Below, one piece after another: positions 1 through 9,658 of a DNA stretch of 64,000 nucleotides. The DNA is from Spiroplasma gladiatoris (GTDB lineage: Bacteria; Bacillota_I; Bacilli_A; Mycoplasmatales; Mycoplasmataceae): contig NZ_CP038013.1 in the NCBI RefSeq assembly GCF_004379335.1, forward strand, positions 806,001 through 870,000, given 5' to 3'. Within the stretch, counting starts at the first letter, position 1, and the number at the start of each line of letters is the position of its first letter. The notes beneath the pieces were generated by a model that saw only the letters and a list, made by a program, of their open reading frames with translations, was not told the origin of the DNA and did no database searches. The position numbers and the translations under genes were made by a program.

Positions 1-694
1 AATCTTTTGTATCATTTGGAGCAAAAAAGAATTCTAACTCCATTTGTTCAAACTCTCTTGTTCTAAAGATAAAATTCCCGGGAGTAATTTCATTTCTAAA
101 TGATTTACCAATTTGTCCGATTCCAAAAGGAAGTTGCTTTCTTAATGTTCTTTGAGCATTTTTATATTGAACAAAAATACCTTGTGCAGTTTCTGGTCTC
201 AAATATACAGTTGAACTTGCATCTTCAACTACACCTTGATTTGTTTTAAACATTAAAGCAAACTTTCTAATATTTGTAAAGTTTGTTTTATTACATTTAG
301 GACAAGTTATTTTTTTTTCATTAATAAACTCTTCAAGTTCACTATCTTGTCATCCTCCAACATTTAAATCAATAAATTTTTCTTCAATTAATTTATCAGC
401 TCTTCAACGTGAATTACATTCTTTACAATCTAACAAAGGATCGTTAAAGTTTCCGATGTGTCCACTTGCTTCTCATACTTTTGGATTCATAATTATTGAA
501 CTATCAAGTCCGATGTTATAAGGATTTTTTTTAATAAAAAAATCTCATCAAAGTTGTTTTAAATTATTTTTAAGTTCTGCTCCTAAAGGTCCATAATCTC
601 ATGAATTAGCAAGACCTCCATAAATTTCTGAGCCTTGAAAAACAAAACCCATTGATTTTAGATGTGAAATTAATTTTTCCATTTCGATTTTCAT
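1..694 (-). CDS. glyS: Glycyl-tRNA synthetase, N-terminal part (runs off window)
   Basis: Charges tRNA-Gly with glycine in the cytoplasm. The visible 231 codons are the N-terminal half of the single-chain (alpha-2, eukaryote/archaeal-like) class II enzyme used by mollicutes. Seen: the opening [13 protein letters not shown] block, a CPKC zinc-type pair, and class II motif 2 with its FRNEI and RTREFEQME elements. TGA codes for Trp in the NSWDYGP stretch. The ATG at 694 follows AGGAGA, and it is the last gene of the era-recO-glyS run. The C-terminal half, including motif 3, lies outside the window. Identity is secure. Confidence 0.97.
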
Positions 695-760
695 TGAATA
701 TCTCCTACATAAAAATTTTCTAGCACTGACATAAATAGTCAATACTAGAAAAGCATTTTT

Positions 761-789
761 ATTTTGTTCTTTTAATGCTTGTTTGTCAA
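761..789 (-). promoter_or_regulatory. Candidate glyS promoter
   Basis: In the recO-glyS gap the minus strand carries a perfect -35 (TTGACA, 784-789), a 17-base spacer and a weak -10 (CAAAAT, 761-766). The predicted leader holds an imperfect AGCATT/AATGCT hairpin. This suggests glyS can be transcribed separately from era-recO; the poor -10 keeps the call tentative. Confidence 0.4.
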
Positions 790-802
790 CCCACAATAAG
801 TG

Positions 803-1585
803 TTATTTGTATAGTAAAGCATTTTTGTCACTAATAAAAGTAGTTGCACTACTTTTTAAAAATTTAGCAGCTCCTATAAAAATACCTAAGTCATTTTCTA
901 AATAATCTAGTAAAATTTTGTGCAAAACAACCAAGTCCATAGAATTATATTTTTTTTCAACTAAATAACTAAAGGTGTGTTTATTAAAATTAAACAAAAT
1001 ATTGACAAAAGAAAGTGGTTGAATTATTTCTCCTGGTCATAAGCATTTTTTACAAACTATTGTTTTATCACTATATTCAAAACGTACCATTAAATTTGTT
1101 GTACTTTTACATCTAGAACAACGATTTAGGTTAAATTTATAACCTGAATTTTGTACAAAAAATAGCAAAAATATTACATAGTTGTTAAAAGCATTTTTAT
1201 TATTGTTTAAGTTGTCTAAAAAAGCTTTAAAAGCACTATATATTTTTTGATTACTAAGTCCTGGACTTAATAATTGATCAATTAAAGCAATTGATACACT
1301 TGCATAAACATAATTATTATAATATTTTGCAATATTATAAAACTCTTTTTTTAAGTTTCCAGTTTTTAATTTGCTAACTTTATTGTCACTGCTACTTTTA
1401 AAAATTTCAAACTCACTTAAACTTAAAGTTTGAACAGAATATTTATTTTTAGATGCTTCTTTATTTACTCCAGGAGCAAAAAATGAAAGTAGACCATATT
1501 GTTTTGAAAACACTTTTATTATTTTGGCAAAATCATCATAGTCTGTGTTTGTTAATACAATAGCTTCAATTCTAATAGCACCCAT
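803..1585 (-). CDS. recO: DNA repair protein RecO
   Basis: RecO (260 aa) helps load RecA at gaps through RecF/RecR and anneals single strands. The N-terminal part (about 1-80) has the OB-fold opening seen in the family (IEAIVLTNTDYDDFAKII). A four-cysteine zinc site is complete: C156, C159, C178 and C181. TGA at 1037-1039 is Trp just after the last Cys, so the frame continues to TAA at 803. The ATG at 1585 is preceded by AGGTGAT and lies 8 bases after the era stop, so the two are co-transcribed. Length is normal for the family. Confidence 0.95.
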
Positions 1586-1593
1586 TATATCAC

Positions 1594-2496
1594 CTAATAA
1601 CTGTCTTTATCGTATCCAAGTTGTTTGATTAATGAAGCAGAGTTTCTTCATTTTTCTTTAACTTTTACAAATAATTCTAAATAAACTTTATTTGAAAATA
1701 AATCCTCAATTTTTTCTCTTGATTTAATACCAATTTGTTTAATTTTACTTCCTTTATTACCAATAATAATTCCTTTTTGACTACTTCTTTCACAAACTAT
1801 TGAAGCAATTATTTTAATAATTTCAGGTTTATCTTCTAACTTATCAATTAAAATCGCCACACTATGAGGGATTTCTTGCTCAGTTTGCAATAAAATTTCT
1901 TCTCGAATAATTTCTCGAATAATAAATCTTTCTGGTTGGTCTGTGTATTGATCATCAGGATAAAATTTAATACCAGTTTCAGGTAAAACTTCTTTAATAT
2001 CTTCAAGTAAACTTGAAATACTTTCTATTGAAGTTGCACTAGTTGTTAAAATTTTTGCAAATTTAAATTCTTGATTTTTTCAGCTTTTTACTTTTGCTTC
2101 TAATCCTTCTTGAGATACTAAATCAGATTTTGTAATCACTAAAAATACTGGGATATCTCTTTCTTTTAAGGTATTTAAAATAAATTTATCATTATCTCCA
2201 ATAAACTCGTTACTTGGAGCTAAAAATAAAATAACATCAACCCCTTTTGTTGATTGAATTGCAATTTTATTCATATAACGATCTAATTCATTTTGTGCTT
2301 TATGAACACCTGGTGTATCAACAAATACATATTGACAATCTTGTTTTGTTAAAATTCCACTAATTTTATTTCTTGTAGTTTGAGCTTTTGGTGTAATAAT
2401 TGATATTTTTTTTTCTAAAATTGTATTTAATAAAGTTGATTTACCAACATTCGGTCTTCCTATTATTGATATAAATCCTGATTTAATTTTTTCCAC
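1594..2496 (-). CDS. era: GTPase Era
   Basis: Era (300 aa) is a ribosome-assembly GTPase that binds the 3' end of 16S rRNA. Seen: G1 GRPNVGKS (13-20), G3 DTPG (60-63), G4 TKSD (122-125), an SAT G5-like element near 150, and a C-terminal KH domain containing GIIIGNKGSKIKQIG. The start is GTG at 2496 with GGAG upstream; no better ATG exists in frame. Two TGA codons are Trp. It is followed at 8 bases by recO, the usual Firmicutes order. The usual upstream neighbour cdd is here separated from era by three other genes. Confidence 0.96.
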
Positions 2497-2509
2497 AAAT
2501 TATTCTCCA

Positions 2510-3697
2510 CTAAACACTTGTGTGTTCTACTTTTCTATTCTCTTTTCTTTGTTCTAAGAATTTTTCAAAATCATCTTTGTTTTCAAACATATTTAAAACA
2601 ATTGCTTTAATTTCTTCTGCATCTTTTATTGTTCATGTGTATCTAATTGCTGCTTTTAAACTTATATATCAAGGAAGAATTAATAATGCATAAAAGTACA
2701 TATATCAATTTCCACTTTGTCAAGCTTGATTTTGAATTAAGTATAATGCATAAATTAGTAGTCCTAATATAAATGTTTGGTTTAACCAAAAGAATATTAA
2801 ACTTAACTTATTATATGGAACAACATACGCTCCTAAAAATACAATATAACCAAATATTAAAATTATATACTTAGTTGTTTCATAATGAGTTCCTAAAAAT
2901 ACATCAGTAATTTCAAAAACACTAGCTAATATAATAACAAATCAACCAGCTATAATCATTGCCCTTCTTGACTTTATTTCTCCAGGAGTAACTCAAGTTT
3001 TAAAAACAAATGCATTCTCTTTATCTTCAGTTTTTCTGTAACGATCAATTCTAATTCATTCTCTGTTTCACATATTAACGTGCTTAAAAATTCTTATTAA
3101 TGGGCGAAATGATTTTAATAAAAATATAATTCCAATTAACCACATCCACTGAGTTTTTATCATTTCTCAAACATATGAAGCATCCTTAAACTTGTGTAAA
3201 ATCCCAATTCAATCAAGAATAAAAATAAAACTTCCATATAATAAAATTTCACTAATAAATAAAAAATTATAAATTGCTGTAAAAATTGTTGTGCCTATTC
3301 CAAGTGTTTGATTAAGCATTACAATCATTGTTATTGAAAGAAGCAACACATGATATAGTTGAAGCACTACAAATATATTTAATAAGTTTATTTGATCTTT
3401 GAATAAATAATTATCTTCTCCAGGTACTACATAAGTTTTTGTTGATTCAATTTGTACAGCAAATCGTGCGTAAATAAAATAAAATACTCATATCAATTGA
3501 AAAGGTAAAGAATAAGTAGCGATACATAAACATCTAACTCTAGAAATAAAATCTCCTTCAGAAACCATGTTTACATGCTTAGATTTTAAAAATCTTTTAG
3601 TATACATATCACCCATTTTTCCGTGAACTAGTGATTCTTCGAGAGCTCTACCCCCAATTCTCATTGATCTACGATATCTTCTACTTCTCATTGACAT
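2510..3697 (-). CDS. Multi-spanning membrane protein, unknown
   Basis: A 395-aa protein with a basic N-terminus (many Arg in the first 30 residues) followed by a long series of hydrophobic segments from about residue 65 to the end, broken by charged loops. I recognise no catalytic or transport motif. The ATG at 3697 follows GGGAG. It starts 14 bases after the next membrane protein gene (3712-4383) and ends 13 bases before era, so it belongs to the same transcript. Many Trp residues are TGA-coded. It is probably a mollicute-specific inner-membrane protein; function unknown. Confidence 0.8.
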
Positions 3698-3711
3698 TCT
3701 ATTTTCTCCCT

Positions 3712-4383
3712 TTAAAATGCTAAATTAATCATTATAAATAAAAATCCAACCACTCCTGGACCAAATGACCCAAAAAATACTATTTTATAGTCTTTTCAAA
3801 CTTTTTGTTTTTTTGCTAAATTGATTTGTCTAATTTCATCATTGACTACTCTTTTAATTTTTATAAACTCTAAAAATTTATTTAAACCACAAAGCATAAA
3901 AGCAAAGATTAATAAAACTCAAATTGAAGTTATTCCTGAGTCTTTTTCCATTGTTTTTTGTTCGAATAATCAGTGAAATATATCTAAATAACTTCCCCCT
4001 CCAATTATTAACAAAGTTATTATCATTATAAAAAAGTGAATAGTAGCTTTTTTAAAAATTATACTTTTAATAAACTTTTTAGCATGTAATTCATTAAAAT
4101 ATCAAACTAAATCTCTTGAGTTATATTCCATTGCTCCTTTAAAAATTGTTTTAGCATAATGTACATCTCGATAAAGTCTAACCTTATCAATCCCTGTAAT
4201 TCTTGGTACTTTTAAATCATATTTAAGTTTTTCAAATAATTTCTCTCCATCAACTTTAGTATGTAGGCGAATATTTAAAACCCTTCTATGCACCGTCGAA
4301 AAATAAAGTGGAGTTATCACTATTAATATCATTCCAATTGCAGATAAAATATCAGTAATTATAGTTTTTTCTGAAAATCACAT
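3712..4383 (-). CDS. Membrane protein with four or so TM segments, unknown
   Basis: 223 aa. The second codon is TGA (Trp), and the ATG at 4383 has AGAGGTGA upstream. A hydrophobic segment at about 13-30 is followed by a charged cytoplasmic-type stretch (about 35-100), then three further hydrophobic segments near 110-130, 150-170 and 205-223. The last one ends at the C-terminus. I do not recognise a family. It is paired with the downstream membrane gene at 2510-3697 with a 14-base gap, so the two products may act together. Confidence 0.75.
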
Positions 4384-4405
4384 AACTTCACCTCTCACTA
4401 GAATA

Positions 4406-4434
4406 ATTATATAAAATAAATAGTTAAAATAAGG
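4406..4434 (-). promoter_or_regulatory. Candidate promoter upstream of the 3712-4383 membrane gene
   Basis: A consensus -10 (TATAAT on the minus strand, 4406-4411) lies 22 bases ahead of the start codon. The -35 position, 17 bases further up, reads only CCTTAT, so support rests on the -10 alone. Confidence 0.35.
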
Positions 4435-4488
4435 TTTTAATTTTAAATAAAAAAATACATATAAAATGCATTTATTGGTTATTCAGTT

Positions 4489-5226
4489 TTATTTAAAATT
4501 TTTATTTTCAAAACTCGCATCACTCAACGATTCACAATTATGAATTCACAACCCTAAATAATATTTAAATGTGGGTAAATTAGATCATTGTGTAAATGGT
4601 ATATTTGAAACTTCATCAACTAAATTATGATGAACTTTGATAATGTCTTCAATATCTCAAGTTCTTAATTCAAAAGAAATTGGAGCGATATTTTTATAAA
4701 TTAATAAGCCATTAACAATCATAATTGAAAATACTTCTGTAAAACAACCAAGTGCTTTTTCAACAGATAATCTAATATGTCAAAGGGCTAACTCTTCAAG
4801 TACAGCTTCAACTGACAATTCTTTAAAAATTCTACTACACATATTTTTGTAATAATCTAATAAATTTTTATGATCTTTTGAAGTATCTATAAATGTACTT
4901 ACAAAAGTTAGATTTGGATCTAAATACTTATAAACTTTAATAATTTCTTCTAACGTACAATCTCCAATGTTTTTTTCATTAATATCTTGATTCAATCGTA
5001 ATTTTGTAACAAAAATTTTTATATAATTTCAAGCTTTTGCCGCATTAATAATTTCAGGTTCAAATTGTTGGTCTACTGTTTCATTTTCAAATTCATCATC
5101 ATGTAAAAAATCATATATTTCTTGATGTGATGTTTTAATGTTATTTATCAATCCATATGTTTGAATCATTTCTGCACCAACTTTATTTCAAACATGGTCT
5201 TTATCGTTAATTTTATTTAAAAACAT
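4489..5226 (-). CDS. Hypothetical soluble protein, mostly helical
   Basis: 245 aa with no signal peptide or membrane segment, rich in Ile, Lys, Asn, Glu and Trp, with a pattern that looks all-helical. I do not recognise the family. A HxxLVDE stretch and several acidic pairs faintly recall all-alpha NTP pyrophosphatases, but no complete metal-binding motif is visible, so no function is assigned. The ATG at 5226 follows a strong AAGGAGG. It sits 35 bases after cdd, so co-transcription with the cdd group is likely. Confidence 0.75.
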
Positions 5227-5261
5227 AAAAACCTCCTTATTTAATTCTATTTTAACCATTG

Positions 5262-5672
5262 TTAAAGTTTGATACTTAGGTCATCATTTGAAAAGCTAAA
5301 AGGTAAAAAATCTTCAACTTTAAACTCTTTTAAAAAGCCTTTTTTATTAAATATTCAAACGCTTTGATTTTTATTTAATAATTCAATCATAGTTTGTCTA
5401 CAAGTTCCACAAGGAGAACCTAATTTATTAGAATCAGTGTATAGAGCAAAATACTCTACATCATCTTTATTATAGCCCTGAGCAATCATTTGAGGCAAAG
5501 CGTTTCTTTCAGCACAAATTGTTGGATTATATGCTGCATTTTCTACATTAACACCTTTTATTTTTATCCCATTTTTTAAATAAATTATACAAGAAACTTT
5601 AAAATTTGAATAAGGAGCATAGGCGTTATTTTTTAATTCATTTAATTCTTCAAAAACTACATCTTTATTCAT
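5262..5672 (-). CDS. cdd: Cytidine deaminase
   Basis: Deaminates cytidine and deoxycytidine to uridine and deoxyuridine in pyrimidine salvage. 136 aa, standard for the homotetrameric class. Zinc and catalytic residues are present: C53-A-E55 (proton shuttle Glu) and the PCGTC pair C88/C91. The N-terminal substrate-binding element NAYAPYSNFKV is also typical. TGA codes Trp after the C-terminal NKNQSV. The ATG at 5672 follows AGGAA, 8 bases after the dgkA stop. It would work with deoA, comEB and thyA elsewhere in the window. Confidence 0.96.
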
Positions 5673-5680
5673 AATAATTC

Positions 5681-6085
5681 CTAACTGACTAATTGTGTTA
5701 TTTTTTCTATTAAAGGTTCTAAGTATATTAAAAAACCAATTGCAACAGAAATTATAGCATTTAAAATACTAGCCGCTGCACAAATATCTTTAATTTTTTT
5801 AGCTTGAATATTATATTCAAAACTTAATAAATCCACAAAGTTTTCAATTGAGGTATTTACAAATTCAAATCCAATTAATACACCAATAGTTAGTAAAATT
5901 ATTGATCATTGAACCAAAGTAATCTTTACTCATATCCCTAACGCTATACAAAGTATAATGGCAAATAAATAAACTACTAAAGTGCTTTCTTCTTTAAATG
6001 CAGTAATTATACCTCTTGTAGCATTTCCAAACTTGTTTTTTACTCTAATTCCAACTTTGGCTTTTTTCTTAACTTTATCTGCCAT
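5681..6085 (-). CDS. dgkA: Diacylglycerol/undecaprenol kinase, DgkA family
   Basis: A small integral-membrane kinase of 134 aa. The signature EFVNTSIENFVD (74-85) matches the DgkA active-site helix, and three hydrophobic segments (about 36-52, 58-75 and 105-125) fit the family. In Firmicutes this position (ybeY-dgkA-cdd) usually encodes an undecaprenol kinase. In a wall-less cell the natural lipid substrate is uncertain and may be diacylglycerol. The ATG at 6085 follows GGAGG. Confidence 0.9.
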
Positions 6086-6108
6086 TGTAACCTCCTAATT
6101 AAATTATA

Positions 6109-6573
6109 CTACATGTCATATATAACATTTATTTCTTTTAAAATACTTTCTGTTAATTTAAACATAGTTTTTGCATCATTTTCATTTGTTTCGTGATCAT
6201 AACCTAATATATGCAATAAACCGTGAACAAACAATCAACTCATTTCATCTTCGATTTCATGATTATAAAGGGTTGCTTTATTTAAGGCTTCGTTATAGGT
6301 TATAAAAATATCACCAATTTCTTTAAAATCTAATTGATCGTAAATTCCAATAGGATCATCAATTGGAAAAGATATCACATCACCAACATAGTTTTTATTT
6401 CGATATTTACTATTAAGTTCTATTGATTTTTCAGGCAATATGAAAAACACCGATAAACTCAGTGTGTTTGTTATATTTAATTTTTCTTTTGTTATAGTTA
6501 ATAAATTATAAAAAATTGATTCATATTTGTTTAAATCGTTATTGTCTTCATAAATAAAACTTATTTCGTCCAT
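6109..6573 (-). CDS. ybeY: Endoribonuclease YbeY
   Basis: A zinc-dependent endoribonuclease for 16S rRNA 3'-end maturation and ribosome quality control. 154 aa. The diagnostic metal motif HGLLHILGYDH is at 117-127, reached through a TGA-coded Trp at 113. The mid-region GDVISFPID and GDIFI blocks are also typical. The ATG at 6573 has AGAGG upstream. It heads the dgkA-cdd string, with only 23 bases between it and dgkA. Confidence 0.96.
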
Positions 6574-6601
6574 TAAAACCTCTAAATAGAATTATACAAT
6601 T

Positions 6602-6979
6602 TTATTTTAAATTGGACAATAAATAATTCAATAAATTAGAGTTTGAACCATATAATAAAACTTTATTATTTTTTTGATCTAATCCTTCTATGTCAATATT
6701 TTGAAGTTGTAGTATTCCTGATTCAAATTTAAGAAATTTTTTATCATAATGTCTGTAACCTGATTTATATTCAACTTTTATCGAAACTATTGAGTCGATA
6801 TTAATTTTTTGTTCAACTAAAACATATATCTTTTTTTCAAACATATCTTTATCATTTAACTTGTCTTGAATAAAATAATTACCTCAATAAATATTTTGTT
6901 TTTTTATAATAAATAAAGATAAAAATAAAGTGGCTATTAGGAAAAATGCTAAAAAAATGTGACTAGTAATTCCTTTCAT
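6602..6979 (-). CDS. Small single-anchor membrane protein next to the C39 exporter
   Basis: 125 aa with one N-terminal hydrophobic segment (about 7-24) followed by a Lys-rich extracytoplasmic-type domain of about 95 residues that ends in LNYLLSNLK. The ATG at 6979 directly abuts the TAA of the exporter gene (6981), so translation is probably coupled. There is no Gly-Gly leader, so it does not look like the exported peptide. A very short accessory (membrane-fusion-like) or immunity-like protein is possible, but this is inference from position. No family recognised. Confidence 0.7.
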
Positions 6980-6980
6980 A

Positions 6981-9002
6981 TTATATTTCCATCCTATTTT
7001 CAAAAAAATTTTGATATAAAGGATTGTGATCTGTCATTATAACCAAACTATTTTTTTTAATTTTTAAAAAAGTATCAAGCAAATAATAAGCAGTGTTTCT
7101 ATCAACATTACTTAAAGGCTCATCTATTAAATATAAATCTTTTTTTGTAAAAAATGTAGATATAAAATTTATTATTTGTCTTTGACCTTTACTCAAATTT
7201 GCTCCATTTTCAATTACTCTTTTGTTGATATCGATATTATTATTTGCTAAAATTTCAAATAACTGATATTTTTTGAATAATTCTAAATCAATTTGGTTTT
7301 GAAATTGCTGTATATTAGCTCAAACACTTCCTGTAAATAAAAAATCATATTGTCCAATATAAAGTATTTTTTCTTTTAAACTATTGGGGTTGATTTTTTT
7401 AAATTCTATATCATTAAAAAATAACTCTCCTTCATAATTATTTATGTTACCAGAAAAAAGTTGTAATAAACTAGTTTTTCCAGAACCACTCTTGCCAAAA
7501 ATAAATGTATTAGTCATAAACTTGTAATTAATATCACTAATAACTTTTGTTTCATTTTTATATTTATAAACTTTTTTACATTCTATAGAGTTTATTTTTT
7601 CTAAATTTAATTTAACTTCTTTTTTTAAAGTTTTTTCAAATAAAAAATTTATTTGTTTTATAGCGATTTTGTTATCTTCTTTACTTAAAGTAAAGTTAAA
7701 AACTAAGCTTGTAAAACCATATATATAAGTAGATGTAGTTACATAAAATAAAAGTTGAGTGAAAGTTAATTCTTGTTTAGTTATTAATAAACTTGAGATA
7801 TAAAAAATTAATATATAAAAAAATTTAGAAACAACACTTAATAAAAAACTATTTAAAGACTCTACTCTAAAAATATCATTATCATTTTGAATATTAGTTT
7901 GATAAGAGTTTAAAAATTTTCTTTCGAAATGATTTTGTAAAGATTTAGTTTTTATTTCAAAATTAGCTTCAATAATTTCTCTAAACAAGACCGAAAACTT
8001 CAAATCATCATTAGTACTTTTTATTTTTTTATCTTTTATTCATAAATTAAAAACATAAGAGAAAAAAACACTTAACACATTTTCAACAAGTAATAAAAAT
8101 AAAATAGTTTTTGACATGTATCCAATAATTGATAAAGCTAATATAAATAGTACAGATTGAGTTGGTAATACTAAAAAAATCTGAGCTGTTAAACTAATAA
8201 CTTTATTTATATAAGCAATTTTTTTTATCCATTCTTCTTTAGATAACGTTTGATATTTTTCTATATCCATTTTTAGTATTTTATCAATATAAATTTCTAC
8301 TATTTTTTTGGCTATATCATTTTTTAAAACAAGTAAAATTTTTGACATTATATAGTTTAATATTATTTGAAATAAAAAAAGCAATGCAAATCCAAAAAAA
8401 ATAAGTTTTTGATTATTTATATCATCAATTGCTACATTGAAAGAAAAAACTTTCAAAAAGCTACTTGTGATTAAAATAATACAATTTAAAAAAATGGATA
8501 ATATAAAATAATAAATTATTATATTTATTTTAGTAAAAAATAATGTAAATACATTTGATAAACAATTATTTTTAAACTTAATATTATCTAGTTTTTTAGC
8601 AACTCCAAAATAACCATCATAAAGTTTTATAAATTCTTCTATAGAAATTTCTTTTAAATCATTTTCAATAGGATCTGCAATTAAAAAACTCTTTTTATTT
8701 TTTTTATAAACAACTATAAAATGATCCTCTAAATCCTTGTTTTTAATTTTTATTATTAATGGTTCTACTATTTTTATTTCTAAAAAATCTTTTATATTAC
8801 AAAAATATGATTTAAATTGTATTTTGTAAGTTGTTAATAAAGACTCAATATTATAAAAACTAAGTTCCCCTTCTGGAATGTTGTTATCAAATTTTATTTG
8901 CTCAATTGTAAGATTCTTTTTTTGTAAATAATTTATAATCATTGTACTAATAGCGATTCCACAATCAGAGTAGTTTTTTTGTTTTACAAATTTATATTCC
9001 AT
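6981..9002 (-). CDS. Peptidase-containing ABC exporter (C39 type)
   Basis: 673 aa, in three parts. An N-terminal C39 cysteine peptidase carries Q8, C14 (SDCG), H94 and D110 (ADP). A membrane domain has about six hydrophobic segments. A C-terminal ATPase has Walker A GKSGSGKT (503-510), signature LSKGQ (about 602-606), Walker B LYLIDEP and H-loop TDH. In characterised relatives the peptidase removes a double-glycine leader while the transporter secretes the peptide. All catalytic residues seem intact. Internal TGA codons are Trp. The ATG at 9002 follows AGGAGG. No leader-peptide substrate gene was found nearby. Confidence 0.9.
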
Positions 9003-9025
9003 ATTATCCTCCTAAATATTAAATC

Positions 9026-9067
9026 GAAAAAAAACTTACTAAATTTTAACTTTTAGTAAGTTTTTTT
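9026..9067 (-). terminator. Intrinsic terminator after rimP
   Basis: A perfect 9-bp stem (CTTACTAAA/TTTAGTAAG, 9035-9043 with 9052-9060) is followed on the minus strand by a run of T. It separates the polC-rimP unit from the C39 exporter. The A/T runs on both sides would let it work in either direction. Confidence 0.8.
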
Positions 9068-9070
9068 AAA

Positions 9071-9562
9071 CTAAAATTTTATTGCAAATCTTATAAATTC
9101 AATATTTTCAAATTTTAACTTAACTTTTTTTGGTCTACCTTTAATAAAAAAACTAAATTTAAACTCATCACTTTCTTTTAAATAATCTTCAAGTGTAGCA
9201 TTAAACTCATCTATGTTTTCAAATTGAATTTTACTTTTTATATAAAAATAACTGTTAATATTATTAATTAATGTTTCTTTTTCTTTTACTTTTCTTTCAG
9301 CACCTGCTGAAGATACTTCTAAAATATAAGGCTCTTTTATAACATCATCTTGATCTAAAATTGTTGATATAGACTCATTGGCTGAAACTAAACTATCAAA
9401 TTCTACAAACTTTTTAGATGTATCTATATTTTCAACAAGTATTTGTAAAATATTAGACTCATGTTCAAAAATTCAGTTTAGTTCATAAAGCTTTAATTCA
9501 TTTATTTTTAATGTTTCTAAAATTTGATTAAGATATTTCTTTTCAACGATTTCTTTTGACAT
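9071..9562 (-). CDS. rimP: Ribosome maturation factor RimP
   Basis: Assists 30S subunit maturation. 163 aa. The family core LEVSSAGAERKVK is present at about residues 95-107 (consensus EVSSPGxxRPL), and the protein has the small two-domain size of RimP. TGA codes Trp in LYELNWIFE. The ATG at 9562 follows GAGGT. It lies 96 bases downstream of polC, as in many Firmicutes, but the usual nusA-infB genes do not follow: a terminator and the C39 exporter come next. Confidence 0.85.
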
Positions 9563-9658
9563 GCTTACCTCTTTACTTACTAATTTTACATTATTATATC
9601 AATAGTTTAAAAATCAAAAAAAAGTTTATTAGAATAAAACTTTTTAAAAAATATTAAA

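Noticed and set aside
6602-6979. The small gene beside the C39 exporter as its exported peptide
   Set aside because: It has a membrane anchor and about 100 residues beyond it, and no double-glycine site, so it does not fit a leader-type substrate.
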